Program-made: the position numbers and the translations under genes
NCBI GenBank assembly: GCA_018350325.1
Contig: JAEVLN010000009.1
Span: 1,323,388-1,387,387, forward strand
DNA from: Globodera rostochiensis
Lineage: Eukaryota; Nematoda; Chromadorea; Rhabditida; Heteroderidae
Length of the DNA stretch: 64,000 nucleotides
Reading direction: 5' to 3'
Part shown: positions 55,502-64,000 of the stretch, piece by piece
How the letters are laid out: each line of letters begins with the position of its first letter
Numbering within the stretch: the stretch's first letter is position 1
Notes under the pieces: generated by a model
What the model saw: the letters and a program-made list of their open reading frames with translations, nothing else
The model's database searches: none
What the model was told of the DNA's origin: nothing

Positions 55502-56590
55502 CAGTGTTTTCCTGTTCCAGCTTGGCCTGTTCTGTTCCTGTTCTGTTCCTGTTCTGTTCCTGTTCCTGTTCTATTCTAGAATTTAGAACAGCACAGGAAC
55601 AGGAACAGATTCAAAATCCTTGGAACAGGAACAGAACAGGAACAGAACAGGCCAAGCTAGAACAGGGTAAAAATTGAAGAATTGAACTTTTATTGAGTAA
55701 TATATTTGAAATTTTCTAACTATTCAGTATGATCTCAGGTGGCGTAGTGGTTAAACTGTGTGACGTGATTCAATTTTGGCTAAGGTTCAACTTTCCCTAG
55801 TGAAAATCTTTTTTATTCTTTTTATTTTACTCCCTGGTGTGGTGTAATGGTGAGTGATATGTGATGCGTGGGGCTGTGGGTTCGAACCCCCGACTTTGTA
55901 AATGATTTTTTTTTCTCTCTTTTTATGAACTTTGATGGTAATTAAAAATATTTTAGATTTAATATTTTTTGAAGACATATAAATTTTTTATTTGTTTCAT
56001 TAAACTTGAGAAAAAAATCATAGGGGGACCCTTTTGTTTTGTTTTTAAAAATCAAGACCAATTTTTTTAACAATTCCATCAAAATCTTCAAAAAATGGTT
56101 GCAAATCCCTTAACAAATTAAGTCAAAAATTCAAAATTTTCTCGGCGGCGCCTATCGGCACCGCCGACCCCCCCCCCTGATGTAAAGCAGAATTCTCAAT
56201 TTGAATTTGAGTTGCTCCCCATTTTCAAAATTGGGTCGCCCCCGACCTTCGACATGACCAACCCCAACCTCCTTTAAGTCTCGTGTTTTTGAGGGTCAAT
56301 CTCGAGTCTCGGGGTAAAGTCTTGGTAAGGTTAGGTCTCGAGCATCACTAGGAAGTGATTGAACACTTTGTCCAATGCATCATCAATTAAAATTTCAGAC
56401 TGAATTTCACTCGGAAAATTTTTAATTTGGAACAGTCTAAGAACAGTTAATTCTGTTCTGTTCCTGTTCTGTTCCTGTTCCTGTTCTGTTCCCGAGGTCG
56501 GAACAGAACAGGAACAGAACAGACAGGCTGTTCTAAGATTTTAGAACAGAACAGGAACAGGTTCAAAATTGTTGGAACAGGAAAACACTG
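55502..56590. mobile_element. Nested hAT-type element, 1089 bp, TSD GTTTTCAC
   Basis: Ends CAGTGTTTTCCTGTTCCAGC / CAACAATTTTGAACC...GGAACAGGAAAACACTG with exact 8-bp duplications (55494-55501, 56591-56598). CTGTTCCTGTT / AACAGGAACAG subterminal arrays lie at both ends. Cargo includes two tRNA-derived segments (55738-55800, 55834-55900) and the dispersed hairpin repeat with poly-C (56141-56177). Confidence 0.9.
55738..55925. repeat. Two adjacent tRNA-derived SINE-like segments
   Basis: 55738: GGTGGCGTAGTGGTTAAACT ... AAGGTTCAACTTTCC. 55834: CTGGTGTGGTGTAATGGTGA ... GGGTTCGAACCCCCGAC, followed by a T-rich tail like that at 19575. Box A- and box B-like motifs are present; cloverleaf folding is poor. 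Other members: 7855-7920, 14752-14822, 19517-19572, 21116-21182. Confidence 0.6.
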
Positions 56591-56942
56591 GTTTTCACTG
56601 GAAATGTATCATCAGCAATTTTAACCAATGTTAAATGAATTTGAAGAATTTTGGTGAAATTTTATATTGAATTTGGAAAAATTTATGTACATATTTTTTC
56701 ATTTTATGTGCATACATATACATATTTTGCAATTTTTGGTGCATATTTTTTGCATCCCTAGCGATAAGAAAGGACGGGGGGGGGGCAGAGCAGAGAAATA
56801 ATAAAGAGAAAAGGTCAGAGAGAGATGGTGAGATGAGAAAAACGCAAGAGTAGCGATGCTCGAGAACTAAAATTTCAAATTTTCAAAAAACCGACATTTT
56901 TCTCGGCTCGGAATCTTTGATCAATTTTCTTAACAAAAATAA

Positions 56943-57834
56943 TGCAGAACATTGGTCCCACAAAAAAAAGGGGTTAAAGAGGGTTTTACGCAATTCTGAG
57001 AAGTACTCGGGGGTTATCGAGGTCGCTGATCGCGGATATGATATCAGATTTATCATATGACATCATCTAATCTATGATTTCGACATCTAAGATTTTTTGA
57101 AAAAATCAACATTTTTAATTGTGTTATTCAATACGGAACGATGTTTGAATCTGTTTTTAAGCATGCAAATATGCAACGATTGTAAACAATTGTGACGAAA
57201 TAGTAAGTTAGAATAGATTTTGATTTGTTATTTGCATGTGACGTGATTTGGGATTCAATAAACGTAACATGGACCATTCCTGAAAGCATTGGTATGGCCT
57301 GCGTACATGGGCGGTGCAATTCCTGCAATTGCGGTTGTCCCTCCATATATCCATCAGTCCGTCAATCATGTGCAAAATTTCGTTGACCCATTTACCGGCA
57401 CACATACAAATCATGTGGAGAATTTCTGGAAGAATTTGAAGCAAAAGAACAAAGCGATGTCGGGAACGCAGCGTTATATGCTGCCTGGTTATATGGACGA
57501 ACATATGTGGCGCCAATTTAATGGCAAAAAAACACTTGCAGCCTTTGAAAATATCTTTGACCAAATTGCTCAATTTTATGTTGTCAATGCTTGAATTGTT
57601 ATGCATATTTGCATGCTTAAAAACAGATTCAAACATCGTTCCGTATTGAATAACACAATAAAAAATGTTGATTTTTTCAAAAAATCTTAGATGTCGAAAT
57701 CATAGATTAGATGATGTCATATGATAAATCTGATATCATATCCGCGATCAGCGACCTCGATAACCCCCGAGTACTTCTCAGAATTGCGTAAAACCCTCTT
57801 TAACCCCTTTTTTTTGTGGGACCAATGTTCTGCA
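56943..57834. mobile_element. Merlin-type DNA transposon with near-perfect 234-bp inverted arms
   Basis: 56943-57176 and 57601-57834 are inverted copies with almost no mismatches and no length difference, starting TGCAGAACATTGGTCCCACA. Between them is a transposase remnant. The 8-9-bp target duplication expected for Merlin is not seen in the flanks (CAAAAATAA / GTATTACCA). Confidence 0.85.
57289..57594 (+). pseudogene. C-terminal part of a Merlin/ISXO2-type transposase
   Basis: A frame of about 100 codons with VNHVQNFVDPFTGTHTNHVE followed by NFWKNLKQKNK, YMLPGYMDEHMWRQF and an aromatic C-terminus. The HTN-x2-E-x2-W signature is that of IS1016/ISXO2-like (Merlin) transposases, where this E is the last acid of the catalytic triad. 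The N-terminal and central parts, with the first two acids, are missing. The element cannot move itself. Confidence 0.7.
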
Positions 57835-58055
57835 GTATTACCATTCTCAAAAAGGCCAAACCCAAAAATTTATGGGCGATCGGAGCGCTAATCGCTATGG
57901 GTAAGACAAAAATTGATGTAAAAATTTGTTGTTTTTTTTTTTGGCAATTGTCTGAACAAATGCTTCATTGTCTTTTCATTTTTAAATTACAATTTTTGTG
58001 TTAACCCTTTTGTTTCATTTATTATCTTTGTCAAATGGCGCTTTTCACCTTTTAG

Positions 58056-58594
58056 AAATTAACGAAATCACTCAAAGTGAACGCCCGTTTTATTCGCAAT
58101 TTTCTGAACGGCCAACAACACATTCACAAGGTTTGCAAATCTTTTTTTTTATTTGGTTGAATTTTGTTTTTGGCATGAAAAAGCGTAAAAACAAATTTTA
58201 TTTTGAGTAAATCAGATTTTCCTTTTTCGAGAAATTGTCGGGACAAAAGCGTTTATTTTTTTTGCTTAATTTTTGCGCAATAGTAGGCAAAACGCACACG
58301 AAAATGCGCTAGAGAAATTGGAGGAGTTCGGTTCTTTTAAAAAAGCGATGGATTAATCGTCGGAATTGCAAAGATTAAATCCTTTTTCTACGAAAAAAGT
58401 GAGGCTTTTAGACTTAGGCTTAACGTCTTCATTCGTAACAAAATTTTAGCCCCCAAAACATTTTTTAGATTCGACAAGTTCAAACTGTTCGTCTGACGTT
58501 TTTGCATCAATGCATTAAAAACGAGTGCCCGCCGGCCGCCGTTCTTTCATTGGGCGCTCGCATGGCTTCGTCCAGTAAATTTTGGAAATTTTAA
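58056..58594 (+). CDS. Pair of short exons before the PUF locus (copy 1), unrecognised
   Basis: Exon a is 58056-58130 (75 nt; contains RFIRNFLNGQ) and ends at CACAAG|GTTTGC. Exon b is 58469-58594 (contains IRQVQTVRLTFLHQCIKNEC), ends in TAA and is preceded by TTTTTTAG. Both are in phase 0 and both recur at 62552-62626 and 62972-63130, with the same lengths and splice sites for exon a. Upstream exons were not identified: a GG|GTAAG donor at about 57900 does not match in phase. They may be the N-terminal exons of the neighbouring PUF gene or a separate small gene. Confidence 0.4.
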
Positions 58595-58686
58595 GCCTCC
58601 AAAAATTTAATCAACAAATAATTAGTCCAAAATGTTACTAATGGAGTTTCCGGTTGGAGTTTTTTTTTCAGTTTTTGCAATTTTAG

Positions 58687-60009
58687 ACCGGCCCAGCCAT
58701 CGTTCCAAGCTGTCGGACGAGTACAGCAACAACGGCGGTTCCAAGCTGTTGGACGAGTACCACAACCACCGTGCAGCCAATCTGCAACTCACCGATTTGG
58801 GCAAAGACACCGTGGCGTTTGCGCTGGACCCGCGCGGTTCAAGGTGGGAACTGCAGGGTGAACAATTTGAACTGGCGAAAACCCGTTCATTCCATGGCTT
58901 TAGTGCAGGGTGTTTATTAATGGGTTTTCTCATCATGTTTGACGTCGTTCAACAACTCAGAAGTCTTGGATTTCATTGTTGGTGGTTTGTTAAGAGCTTT
59001 GCAACTCGGTCACTGCACGGAGCAGCAAAAGCGTCATGTGCTGGAACAACTTCATGGCAGTGTGCTCTCTTTGGTCACGGATAAGTATGGCAGCTTCGTG
59101 ATCAGACATGTAATCGAACATGGACTGCCCGAGGGCCGGGACAGCATTGTGCGCAATCTGCACAAGAATGTGCTTATTTTTAAAATCTTAAAAAATTTCC
59201 TAAAAAGGCGAAATACACTTCTTGTTGTTCGGCATACTACGGTCTAAAAATATTTGGACAATGAAAGGATGAGAGAAAAAGAGGAAAGGGCGAAAATTGA
59301 TTACCTTCCCTGCTTTTCTCTTCTCCCATAATCTGGCGCTTAGATGGCTGGCGGACGCTTAAATGGCGGGTACTAAATTTGACTGTGTTCAATTTGCGGT
59401 ACTGAAATTGCGTTATGGCAAAAGAGAACGAATTAAAAATTTAAACTTTTCTCCCTCAAAAGATCACCTCCCTGTCTCTGCATGAATGCGGCTGTCGGGT
59501 GGTCAAACATATTCTTGACCATTGTACGGAGCAGCAAAAGCGTCCCGTGCTGGAACAACTTCATGAAAATGTGCTCTCTTTGGTTACGGATCAATATGGC
59601 ACCCACGTGATCCAACATCTGATCGAACATGGACTGCCCGAAGACCGTGAGCGCATTACGCGCAGTCTGCAGGGCGACATTATGAAGAACGCACATCCCA
59701 AAGACATCTGCAACATAATCAACAAGTTTTTTGATTTTTGGGACGCCGGAGCAGACAAATGCGCTGATCGATCAAGTTTGTGTGCGGAGTGAGTGGTTTT
59801 TCCGAGAACCCCAAAAACTAAATTTTTACTATTTTCTGTTCAGCAACGGCTTCGGCAGCCCGCCTTTGTTGAAAATGATGCAGAGACCGTTCGGCAACAA
59901 AGTTGTGCTGAGAATGCTGGACGTTGCGGACTCTGCGCGTCGTCAGAAAATGATGTTGGTCATCAAAACTGCGCCGATTAAAAACACGGGAAAACGATCA
60001 TCAAAATGA
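58687..60009 (+). pseudogene. Pumilio (PUF) RNA-binding protein gene, partial and decayed (copy 1)
   Basis: 58687 to about 58850 encodes the start of a PUF domain (SKLLDEYHNHRAANLQLTDL, then ALDPRGSR, repeat 1), itself preceded by a short internal duplication (SKLSDEYSNNGG). 58975-59190 and 59495-59690 encode two similar copies of later repeats: HCTEQQKRHVLEQLH / YGSFVIRHVIEHGLPEGRD and CGCRVVKHILDHCTEQQKRP / YGTHVIQHLIEHGLPEDRE. 59731-60009 gives the last repeat (FGNKVVLRMLDVADSARRQK). PUF proteins bind 3' UTRs to repress mRNAs. Repeats 2-5 are absent, and an extra T near 59725 shifts the frame where copy 2 is in frame. The coding part is clearly PUF, but this locus is unlikely to give a full protein. 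Confidence 0.75.
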
Positions 60010-61124
60010 GTTTTGTGAGTAGCTTTTCTGAGCTTATTTGGGTTCGAACCCTCTTGAGTGCAACAATCTATTTATTTAAACTCGTGTTTTGTATTTGAAT
60101 AATCACGGCAAAAATGCAGAAAAACGGAAAATGTAGCACCAAAAATCGAAGATCATTTTAAAAAAATTGCATAAGAAAAATGTAACGGAAAAATATACCC
60201 CCCCCCCCTCCCCCCCCCCCTTAAAAGTAAAGCAGAATCTCAAAAAAATGATATGATAAAATTGAAGTTAAAGACAACGAGGAAGATATTTTTAAATAAC
60301 AAAAAAAAATTTTTGTTTTACCATTAACATTACAACAAAAAAATTTCTCCCTTGAAAAGTCCCGAGTTCCGGTTTTTCCCAAAAGTCCCGGTCCCGTGCA
60401 ACCCCACTCTCGAGCATCACTATGCGCCAGGGCTGTCGGTACTGTCTCAGAATACGACGCGCACCGATATTTACGCGGTACACCAAAATCACGATACGTT
60501 TCCCACGGTAAATGAACTGCTGGCCGGGGCCCTTAAATATTTTTGTTTTGTGCTGATCTGTTTATTTGAATGTTTTTTGTGTTTCTTCAGATCGTTTACC
60601 CACCCCGTTCAAGCACAACAACGGGGAGGCGGCGCAGAATAATGAACGAAATGGCACCCCATTGATGATTGAATAATTTATTTATTTTTGCTCTTGGACA
60701 ATTATTATGGTCTTTGGTCTCCTGTTTTGTGGGAAAGTGTCATATTCGAACAATTTAGAATTTTGGGGAAAATTGAAGAATACGTGTACCTCACCAAATC
60801 CCACAAATTATGTATCAATCGACTCCTCTCTAAGCCTAACGCACGAATCTGAAAGAATTTTTTGGCGGAAACCACTGAAGCAAGTTATGAGCCCGGACTG
60901 AAGTGTCTTTTTGACTGGGGACTCAGTTGTTCATTGATTAAAAAATGGGCAAAATCACTTACCTATATAGGGCTTAAAACACGCAACGGAGCATTAGGCC
61001 TAAGCCTAACGAACCCCAAGCAAGGGTGGCCTAAGCCTAAGCCTAACGCGCCCCGAGCCAGGGTGGCTTAGGCCTAAGCCTAACGCGCCACGACTCAGGG
61101 TGGCTTAGGCCTAAGCCTAATGAA
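60010..61124. other. Intergenic region with repeats
   Basis: 60200-60222: C run. 60350-60405: CCGGGAC-family remnant. 60790-60960: dispersed ATCGACTCCTCTC / GAAGTGTCTTTTTGACTGGG repeat. 60988-61122: four units of GCCTAAGCCTAACG / GGTGGCTTAGGCCTAAGCC. No gene. Confidence 0.55.
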
Positions 61125-61823
61125 TAGGGCTAGGATCGATATGCACTAAAAATGGCCCAATATGCGCATATATATGCACCAAAAAAGGCCAAAATATGCA
61201 CCAAAATATGCCAAAAATGCCGAAATATGCACCAAAAACCAAAATATGCACCAAAAATGCCAAAATATGCACCGAAAAATGGCACTTTTAGTGCACTAAT
61301 TTTCTTTATACTTAATTTTTTTTTCTTCTTTTAACGTCTATTAAGTAGATTTACAGCATTTCGCGTATTTTTTTGGTATTTTTGGAAAGTTGAACAAATT
61401 TCCGGAATTTTAACCGTCAGGCCAGCTCATCGCCATTTAGCCATCTCAGCGCCAGCCAGTCATTTCAGCGCCGACATTTTTATATGTATTTTTTTACGCG
61501 AAAGTTCAATTTTTTAGGCCTTCTTTTCAAAAATGACTAAAAGTCCATAGTTAAAGATGAATTATTTTTTCAAAAACAGCCAGAAATCAATGATTTTGTG
61601 TGTATTTTTATAAATTTTTGGTCAAAAATGTCAAAATATGCTCGAAATATGCAAAATATGCCAAAATATGCAAAATATTTTAAAAATATGCAGGAACCCC
61701 AAAATATGCAAAATATGTTTTTTTAAACTTGACCAAAAAAGCTCAAACCAACGCGAAAAGGTAACGTATTCCTCAGAACATATAAGCATACAAAATATGC
61801 AAAAAACATATAATCCGAGCCCT
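61125..61823. mobile_element. hAT-type MITE, 699 bp, TSD CTAATGAA
   Basis: Ends TAGGGCTAGGATCGATATGC / GCATATAATCC...GAGCCCTA with exact 8-bp duplications (61117-61124, 61824-61831). AATATGCACCAAAA subterminal arrays. Inserted into the last unit of the TTAGGC-type repeat. Confidence 0.88.
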
Positions 61824-61831
61824 ACTAATGA

Positions 61832-62551
61832 ACCCCTAATTTGGTTATTTAAAAAAAATTATTAACTTTAATTTAAAAAAATTTAAACCGGTTCAAAAAC
61901 CGCTTTAGATTCTCAATTTTATTTTCTATCGATAAATTCGTAATTTTTAAGCCTATATAAGGGATTTTGCCCATTTTTTAAACAATGGACAACTGAGTCC
62001 CCAGTCAAAAAGACACTTCAGTCCCGGTCTCATAACTTGCTTCAAAGTGGTTTCCGCCAAAAAATTCTTTCAGATTGGTGCGTTAGGCTTAGAGACTTTA
62101 ATTTTAAAAACAATCTAAATAAAAAAACCCATTATGTAAAAAAATGAATGTTTACATTAGCATACGCGAAAAAAAAAAGATGAAAACAAAATAATTCCTA
62201 AGCAATTTTTTGGTGCATATTTTTCTTACTTCAAAAAAGGGCTTACTTGCTCAAAATAAAATTGTAAAGTTTTTGAAAGAATTTTTACATTTGAAATTAA
62301 CTTTAACTGCACTTGGGGATTATTTTTATATTGGCAAACATTTTTTTTGTTTTGTTTTCAACAAAAGTTTTTGGGGGACGCCCGACGAATGCGCTGCTCG
62401 TCGGCGGTTGATTTTGTTTTGTCGTTGTTTTTTTTTTGGCAATTTGTCTGGACAAATGCTTCATTGTATATTTCATTTTTAATTTCAATGTTAGCCCTTT
62501 TGTTTCATTTATTATTCAAAAATTTGTCAATTGGCGCTTTTCACCTTTTAG
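61832..62551. other. AT-rich region before PUF copy 2
   Basis: 61960-62100 is an inverted copy of the dispersed repeat seen at 60790-60960. From about 62440 it aligns with the upstream of copy 1 (GACAAATGCTTCATTGT, TTTGTTTCATTTATTAT). No gene. Confidence 0.5.
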
Positions 62552-63130
62552 AAATTAACGAAATCGCTTAAAATGATCGGCCGTTTCATTCGCAATTTTC
62601 TGAACGGCCAGCATATTATTCACAAGGTTTGCAAATCTTTTTTTTTTATTATTTGAGTTGAATTTTGTTTTTGGCATGAAAAAGCGTAAAAACAAATTTA
62701 CATTTGAATAAATCGTTTGATTTTCCGTTTTTTATTCGACAATTTGTCGGACTAACGCGTCTTGCAAAAGCAGCTAAGAGTTGGAGGAGTTCAGATTTAA
62801 AAAGCCAATAGATTAAGCCGGAATTATAATAAAATCCCTTTCTGTCTGAAAAAAGCGATGCTTTTAGCTAACTAACCTTTCAGAAAGGTTCCATATCGGT
62901 GGTCGAAAAAAGTATTTTATGCTTTTAGGCCTAGGCTTAGCCTCTTCATTCGTACCAAAATCTTTTTTTAGATTCGACAAGTTCAAACTGTTCGCCGGAC
63001 GTTTTTGCATCAATGCATCAAAAACGAGTGCCCGCCGGCCGCCGTTCTTTCATTGGGCGCTCGCGCGGCGTCCTCGTCGTCGAGTAAATGCCATCAAACA
63101 AATTTTCCCGGCGGCGCCTATGCCATCTGA
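62552..63130 (+). CDS. Pair of short exons before the PUF relic (copy 2), unrecognised
   Basis: Exon a is 62552-62626 (MIGRFIRNFLNGQHIIHK, with an in-frame ATG here) and exon b 62972-63130 (IRQVQTVRRTFLHQCIKNEC, then a Ser run), ending in TGA. The 3' end runs into the dispersed hairpin repeat (63108). See copy 1 at 58056. Conservation of both exons and splice sites between copies, with mostly silent or conservative change, supports a real coding unit, but its identity is unknown. Confidence 0.4.
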
Positions 63131-63252
63131 GCGCCGCGCTCAGATGGGTCAATTCCCCTCTCCGAAATTTTTTTCTAGCTACGTCCCTGTTTTAAGCCCC
63201 CAAAAAATTTTCTTGATTCCGGTTGGGTTTTTTTCTTTCAGTTGCAATTTCA

Positions 63253-63475
63253 GACTGGCCAAGCCAGCGTTCCAAGCGGTTGAACGATTACCGCAACAAA
63301 CGCAAACGTGCAGACAACTTTCAGCTCAACGAAGGCACATCATCACAATGGCAGTTGCAACATAATCAACAAATGGTTGATTTTTGGTACGACGGAGCAA
63401 ATGCTGGAAGTTGCGGATCCTGCGCGTCGTCAGAAAGTGGTGGTGGTGGTGGTGGTGGTAGTAGTGGCTCCGATT
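63253..63475 (+). pseudogene. PUF gene relic (copy 2), internal deletion
   Basis: 63253-63360 matches the repeat 1 lead of copy 1 (WPSQRSKRLNDYRNKRKRAD). It then joins directly to the C-terminal part (IINKWLIFGTTEQM, then VADPARRQK) found in copy 1 after 59700. All middle repeats are missing. A GGTGGTGGTGGT microsatellite (63438-63466) has replaced part of the last repeat. Non-functional. Confidence 0.75.
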
Positions 63476-63540
63476 AAAAACATGGCAAATCGATCACCTA
63501 GCTTTTCTTGCTTTTTGCATTTCTTCATCAATGTTTTATG

Positions 63541-63877
63541 CAGGGTTCCCAAATGAAAATTTTCAAAAGCCTTATTTGTCTGGCAAAAAAACCTCATTTC
63601 TAAATTTGCAGAAAATGTGATGCTTTTTTGCATTAAAAAAATAAAACTGAGGTTTTTATTAAAAAAACTTGCCAATTATTCAAAACAGAACTAGCTTTTT
63701 CATTAAAAATGATGAAAACACAGAGTAAAAAATGATACAGAGAAAAAATGGATGAACATTACGCCAAATATTCAAAATTAATAGAAATTTTCAATTTTAT
63801 CTGTGAAACTCCCGAAAAGCCTCATCAGACTCAAAAATGCCACAAAATGAGGCTAAACCTTAGATTTGGGAACCCTG
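63541..63877. mobile_element. hAT-type MITE, 337 bp, TSD GTTTTATG
   Basis: Perfect inverted ends CAGGGTTCCCAAAT / ATTTGGGAACCCTG and exact 8-bp duplications (63533-63540, 63878-63885). AAGCCTTATTTGTC / CCTCATCAGACTC-type interior. No coding frame. Confidence 0.92.
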
Positions 63878-64000
63878 GTTTTATGGTTACCACTTTTGAT
63901 CATGGGAATTAATTCATTTCACCCAACCATGGCGCCATTGGATGTGCCCGCTTTGGTCACGGACAATTTTCAAAAAAGATACAATATCAAACAAAAATTT

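Larger units (their letters stand above)
55116..56760. mobile_element. hAT-type element split by a second hAT element, in the copy C promoter
   Basis: Ends TAGGGATGCAAAAAATATGC / GCATATTTTTTGCATCCCTA. Flanks GCGATAAA (55108-55115) and GCGATAAG (56761-56768) differ at one base. The terminal 200-250 bp match 53725-54403. The middle is occupied by the element at 55502-56590. Confidence 0.85.

Noticed and set aside
56934..57843. 8-9-bp target duplication for the Merlin element
   Set aside because: The flanks CAAAAATAA and GTATTACCA do not match, and inverted symmetry stops exactly at TGCAG/CTGCA.

Overview
The window looks like nuclear DNA of a plant-parasitic cyst nematode (Globodera or Heterodera type). 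This rests on recognising three copies of the large 'MSD...GPSEPKK' F-box-like family of these nematodes, small introns ending in TTTTAG or TTTCAG, TTAGGC-type telomere-like repeats, and secreted cysteine-rich genes. Bacterial features are absent. I searched no database; family names come from motif memory, and exon structures were worked out by hand from splice sites and reading-frame phase.

Layout. 0.2-2.6 kb: F-box-like gene A (minus). 2.9-4.5 kb: foldback/tandem array. 4.8-6.7 kb: intact family 31 glycosyltransferase gene G1 (minus). 7.5-9.1 kb: fragment of a membrane-protein gene split by a hAT element. 11.2-14.5 kb: giant asymmetric foldback element. 15.7-18.2 kb: G2, inverted copy of G1, broken by a 1-bp frameshift. 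18.7-23.6 kb: arrays, tRNA-derived repeats and long purine tracts. 23.7-24.7 kb: third copy of the glycosyltransferase 3' flank, split by a foldback element. 25.2-26.5 kb: F-box exon fragment that has become a 21-bp satellite. 27.2-29.7 kb: intact F-box-like gene B. 31.9-38 kb: three secreted-protein genes, one of them (34.1-34.4 kb) found only from splice logic. 39.1-41.8 and 47.6-50.4 kb: tandem copies H1/H2 of a secreted gene with a glycine-zipper and an 8-Cys module. 43.0 kb: broken copy of the 32-kb secreted gene. 43.9-46.9 kb: LTR retrotransposon with decayed gag. 51.2-54.7 kb: F-box-like gene C, hit by hAT elements at a splice junction and in its promoter. 56.9-57.8 kb: Merlin-type transposon. 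58.1-60.0 and 62.6-63.5 kb: two decaying copies of a Pumilio (PUF) locus.

The strongest common thread is non-autonomous hAT-type elements. At least thirteen have an exact or near-exact 8-bp target duplication. Three of them sit within 1 nt of a 5' splice junction of three different genes. The most unusual single object is the 21-bp satellite, in which every monomer is a copy of an F-box intron-3 acceptor plus the first codons of exon 4, so the minus strand carries nearly sixty consecutive 3' splice sites.

Most long open frames in the window are artefacts of tandem repeats whose period is a multiple of three or that lack stop triplets. They are not annotated as genes.
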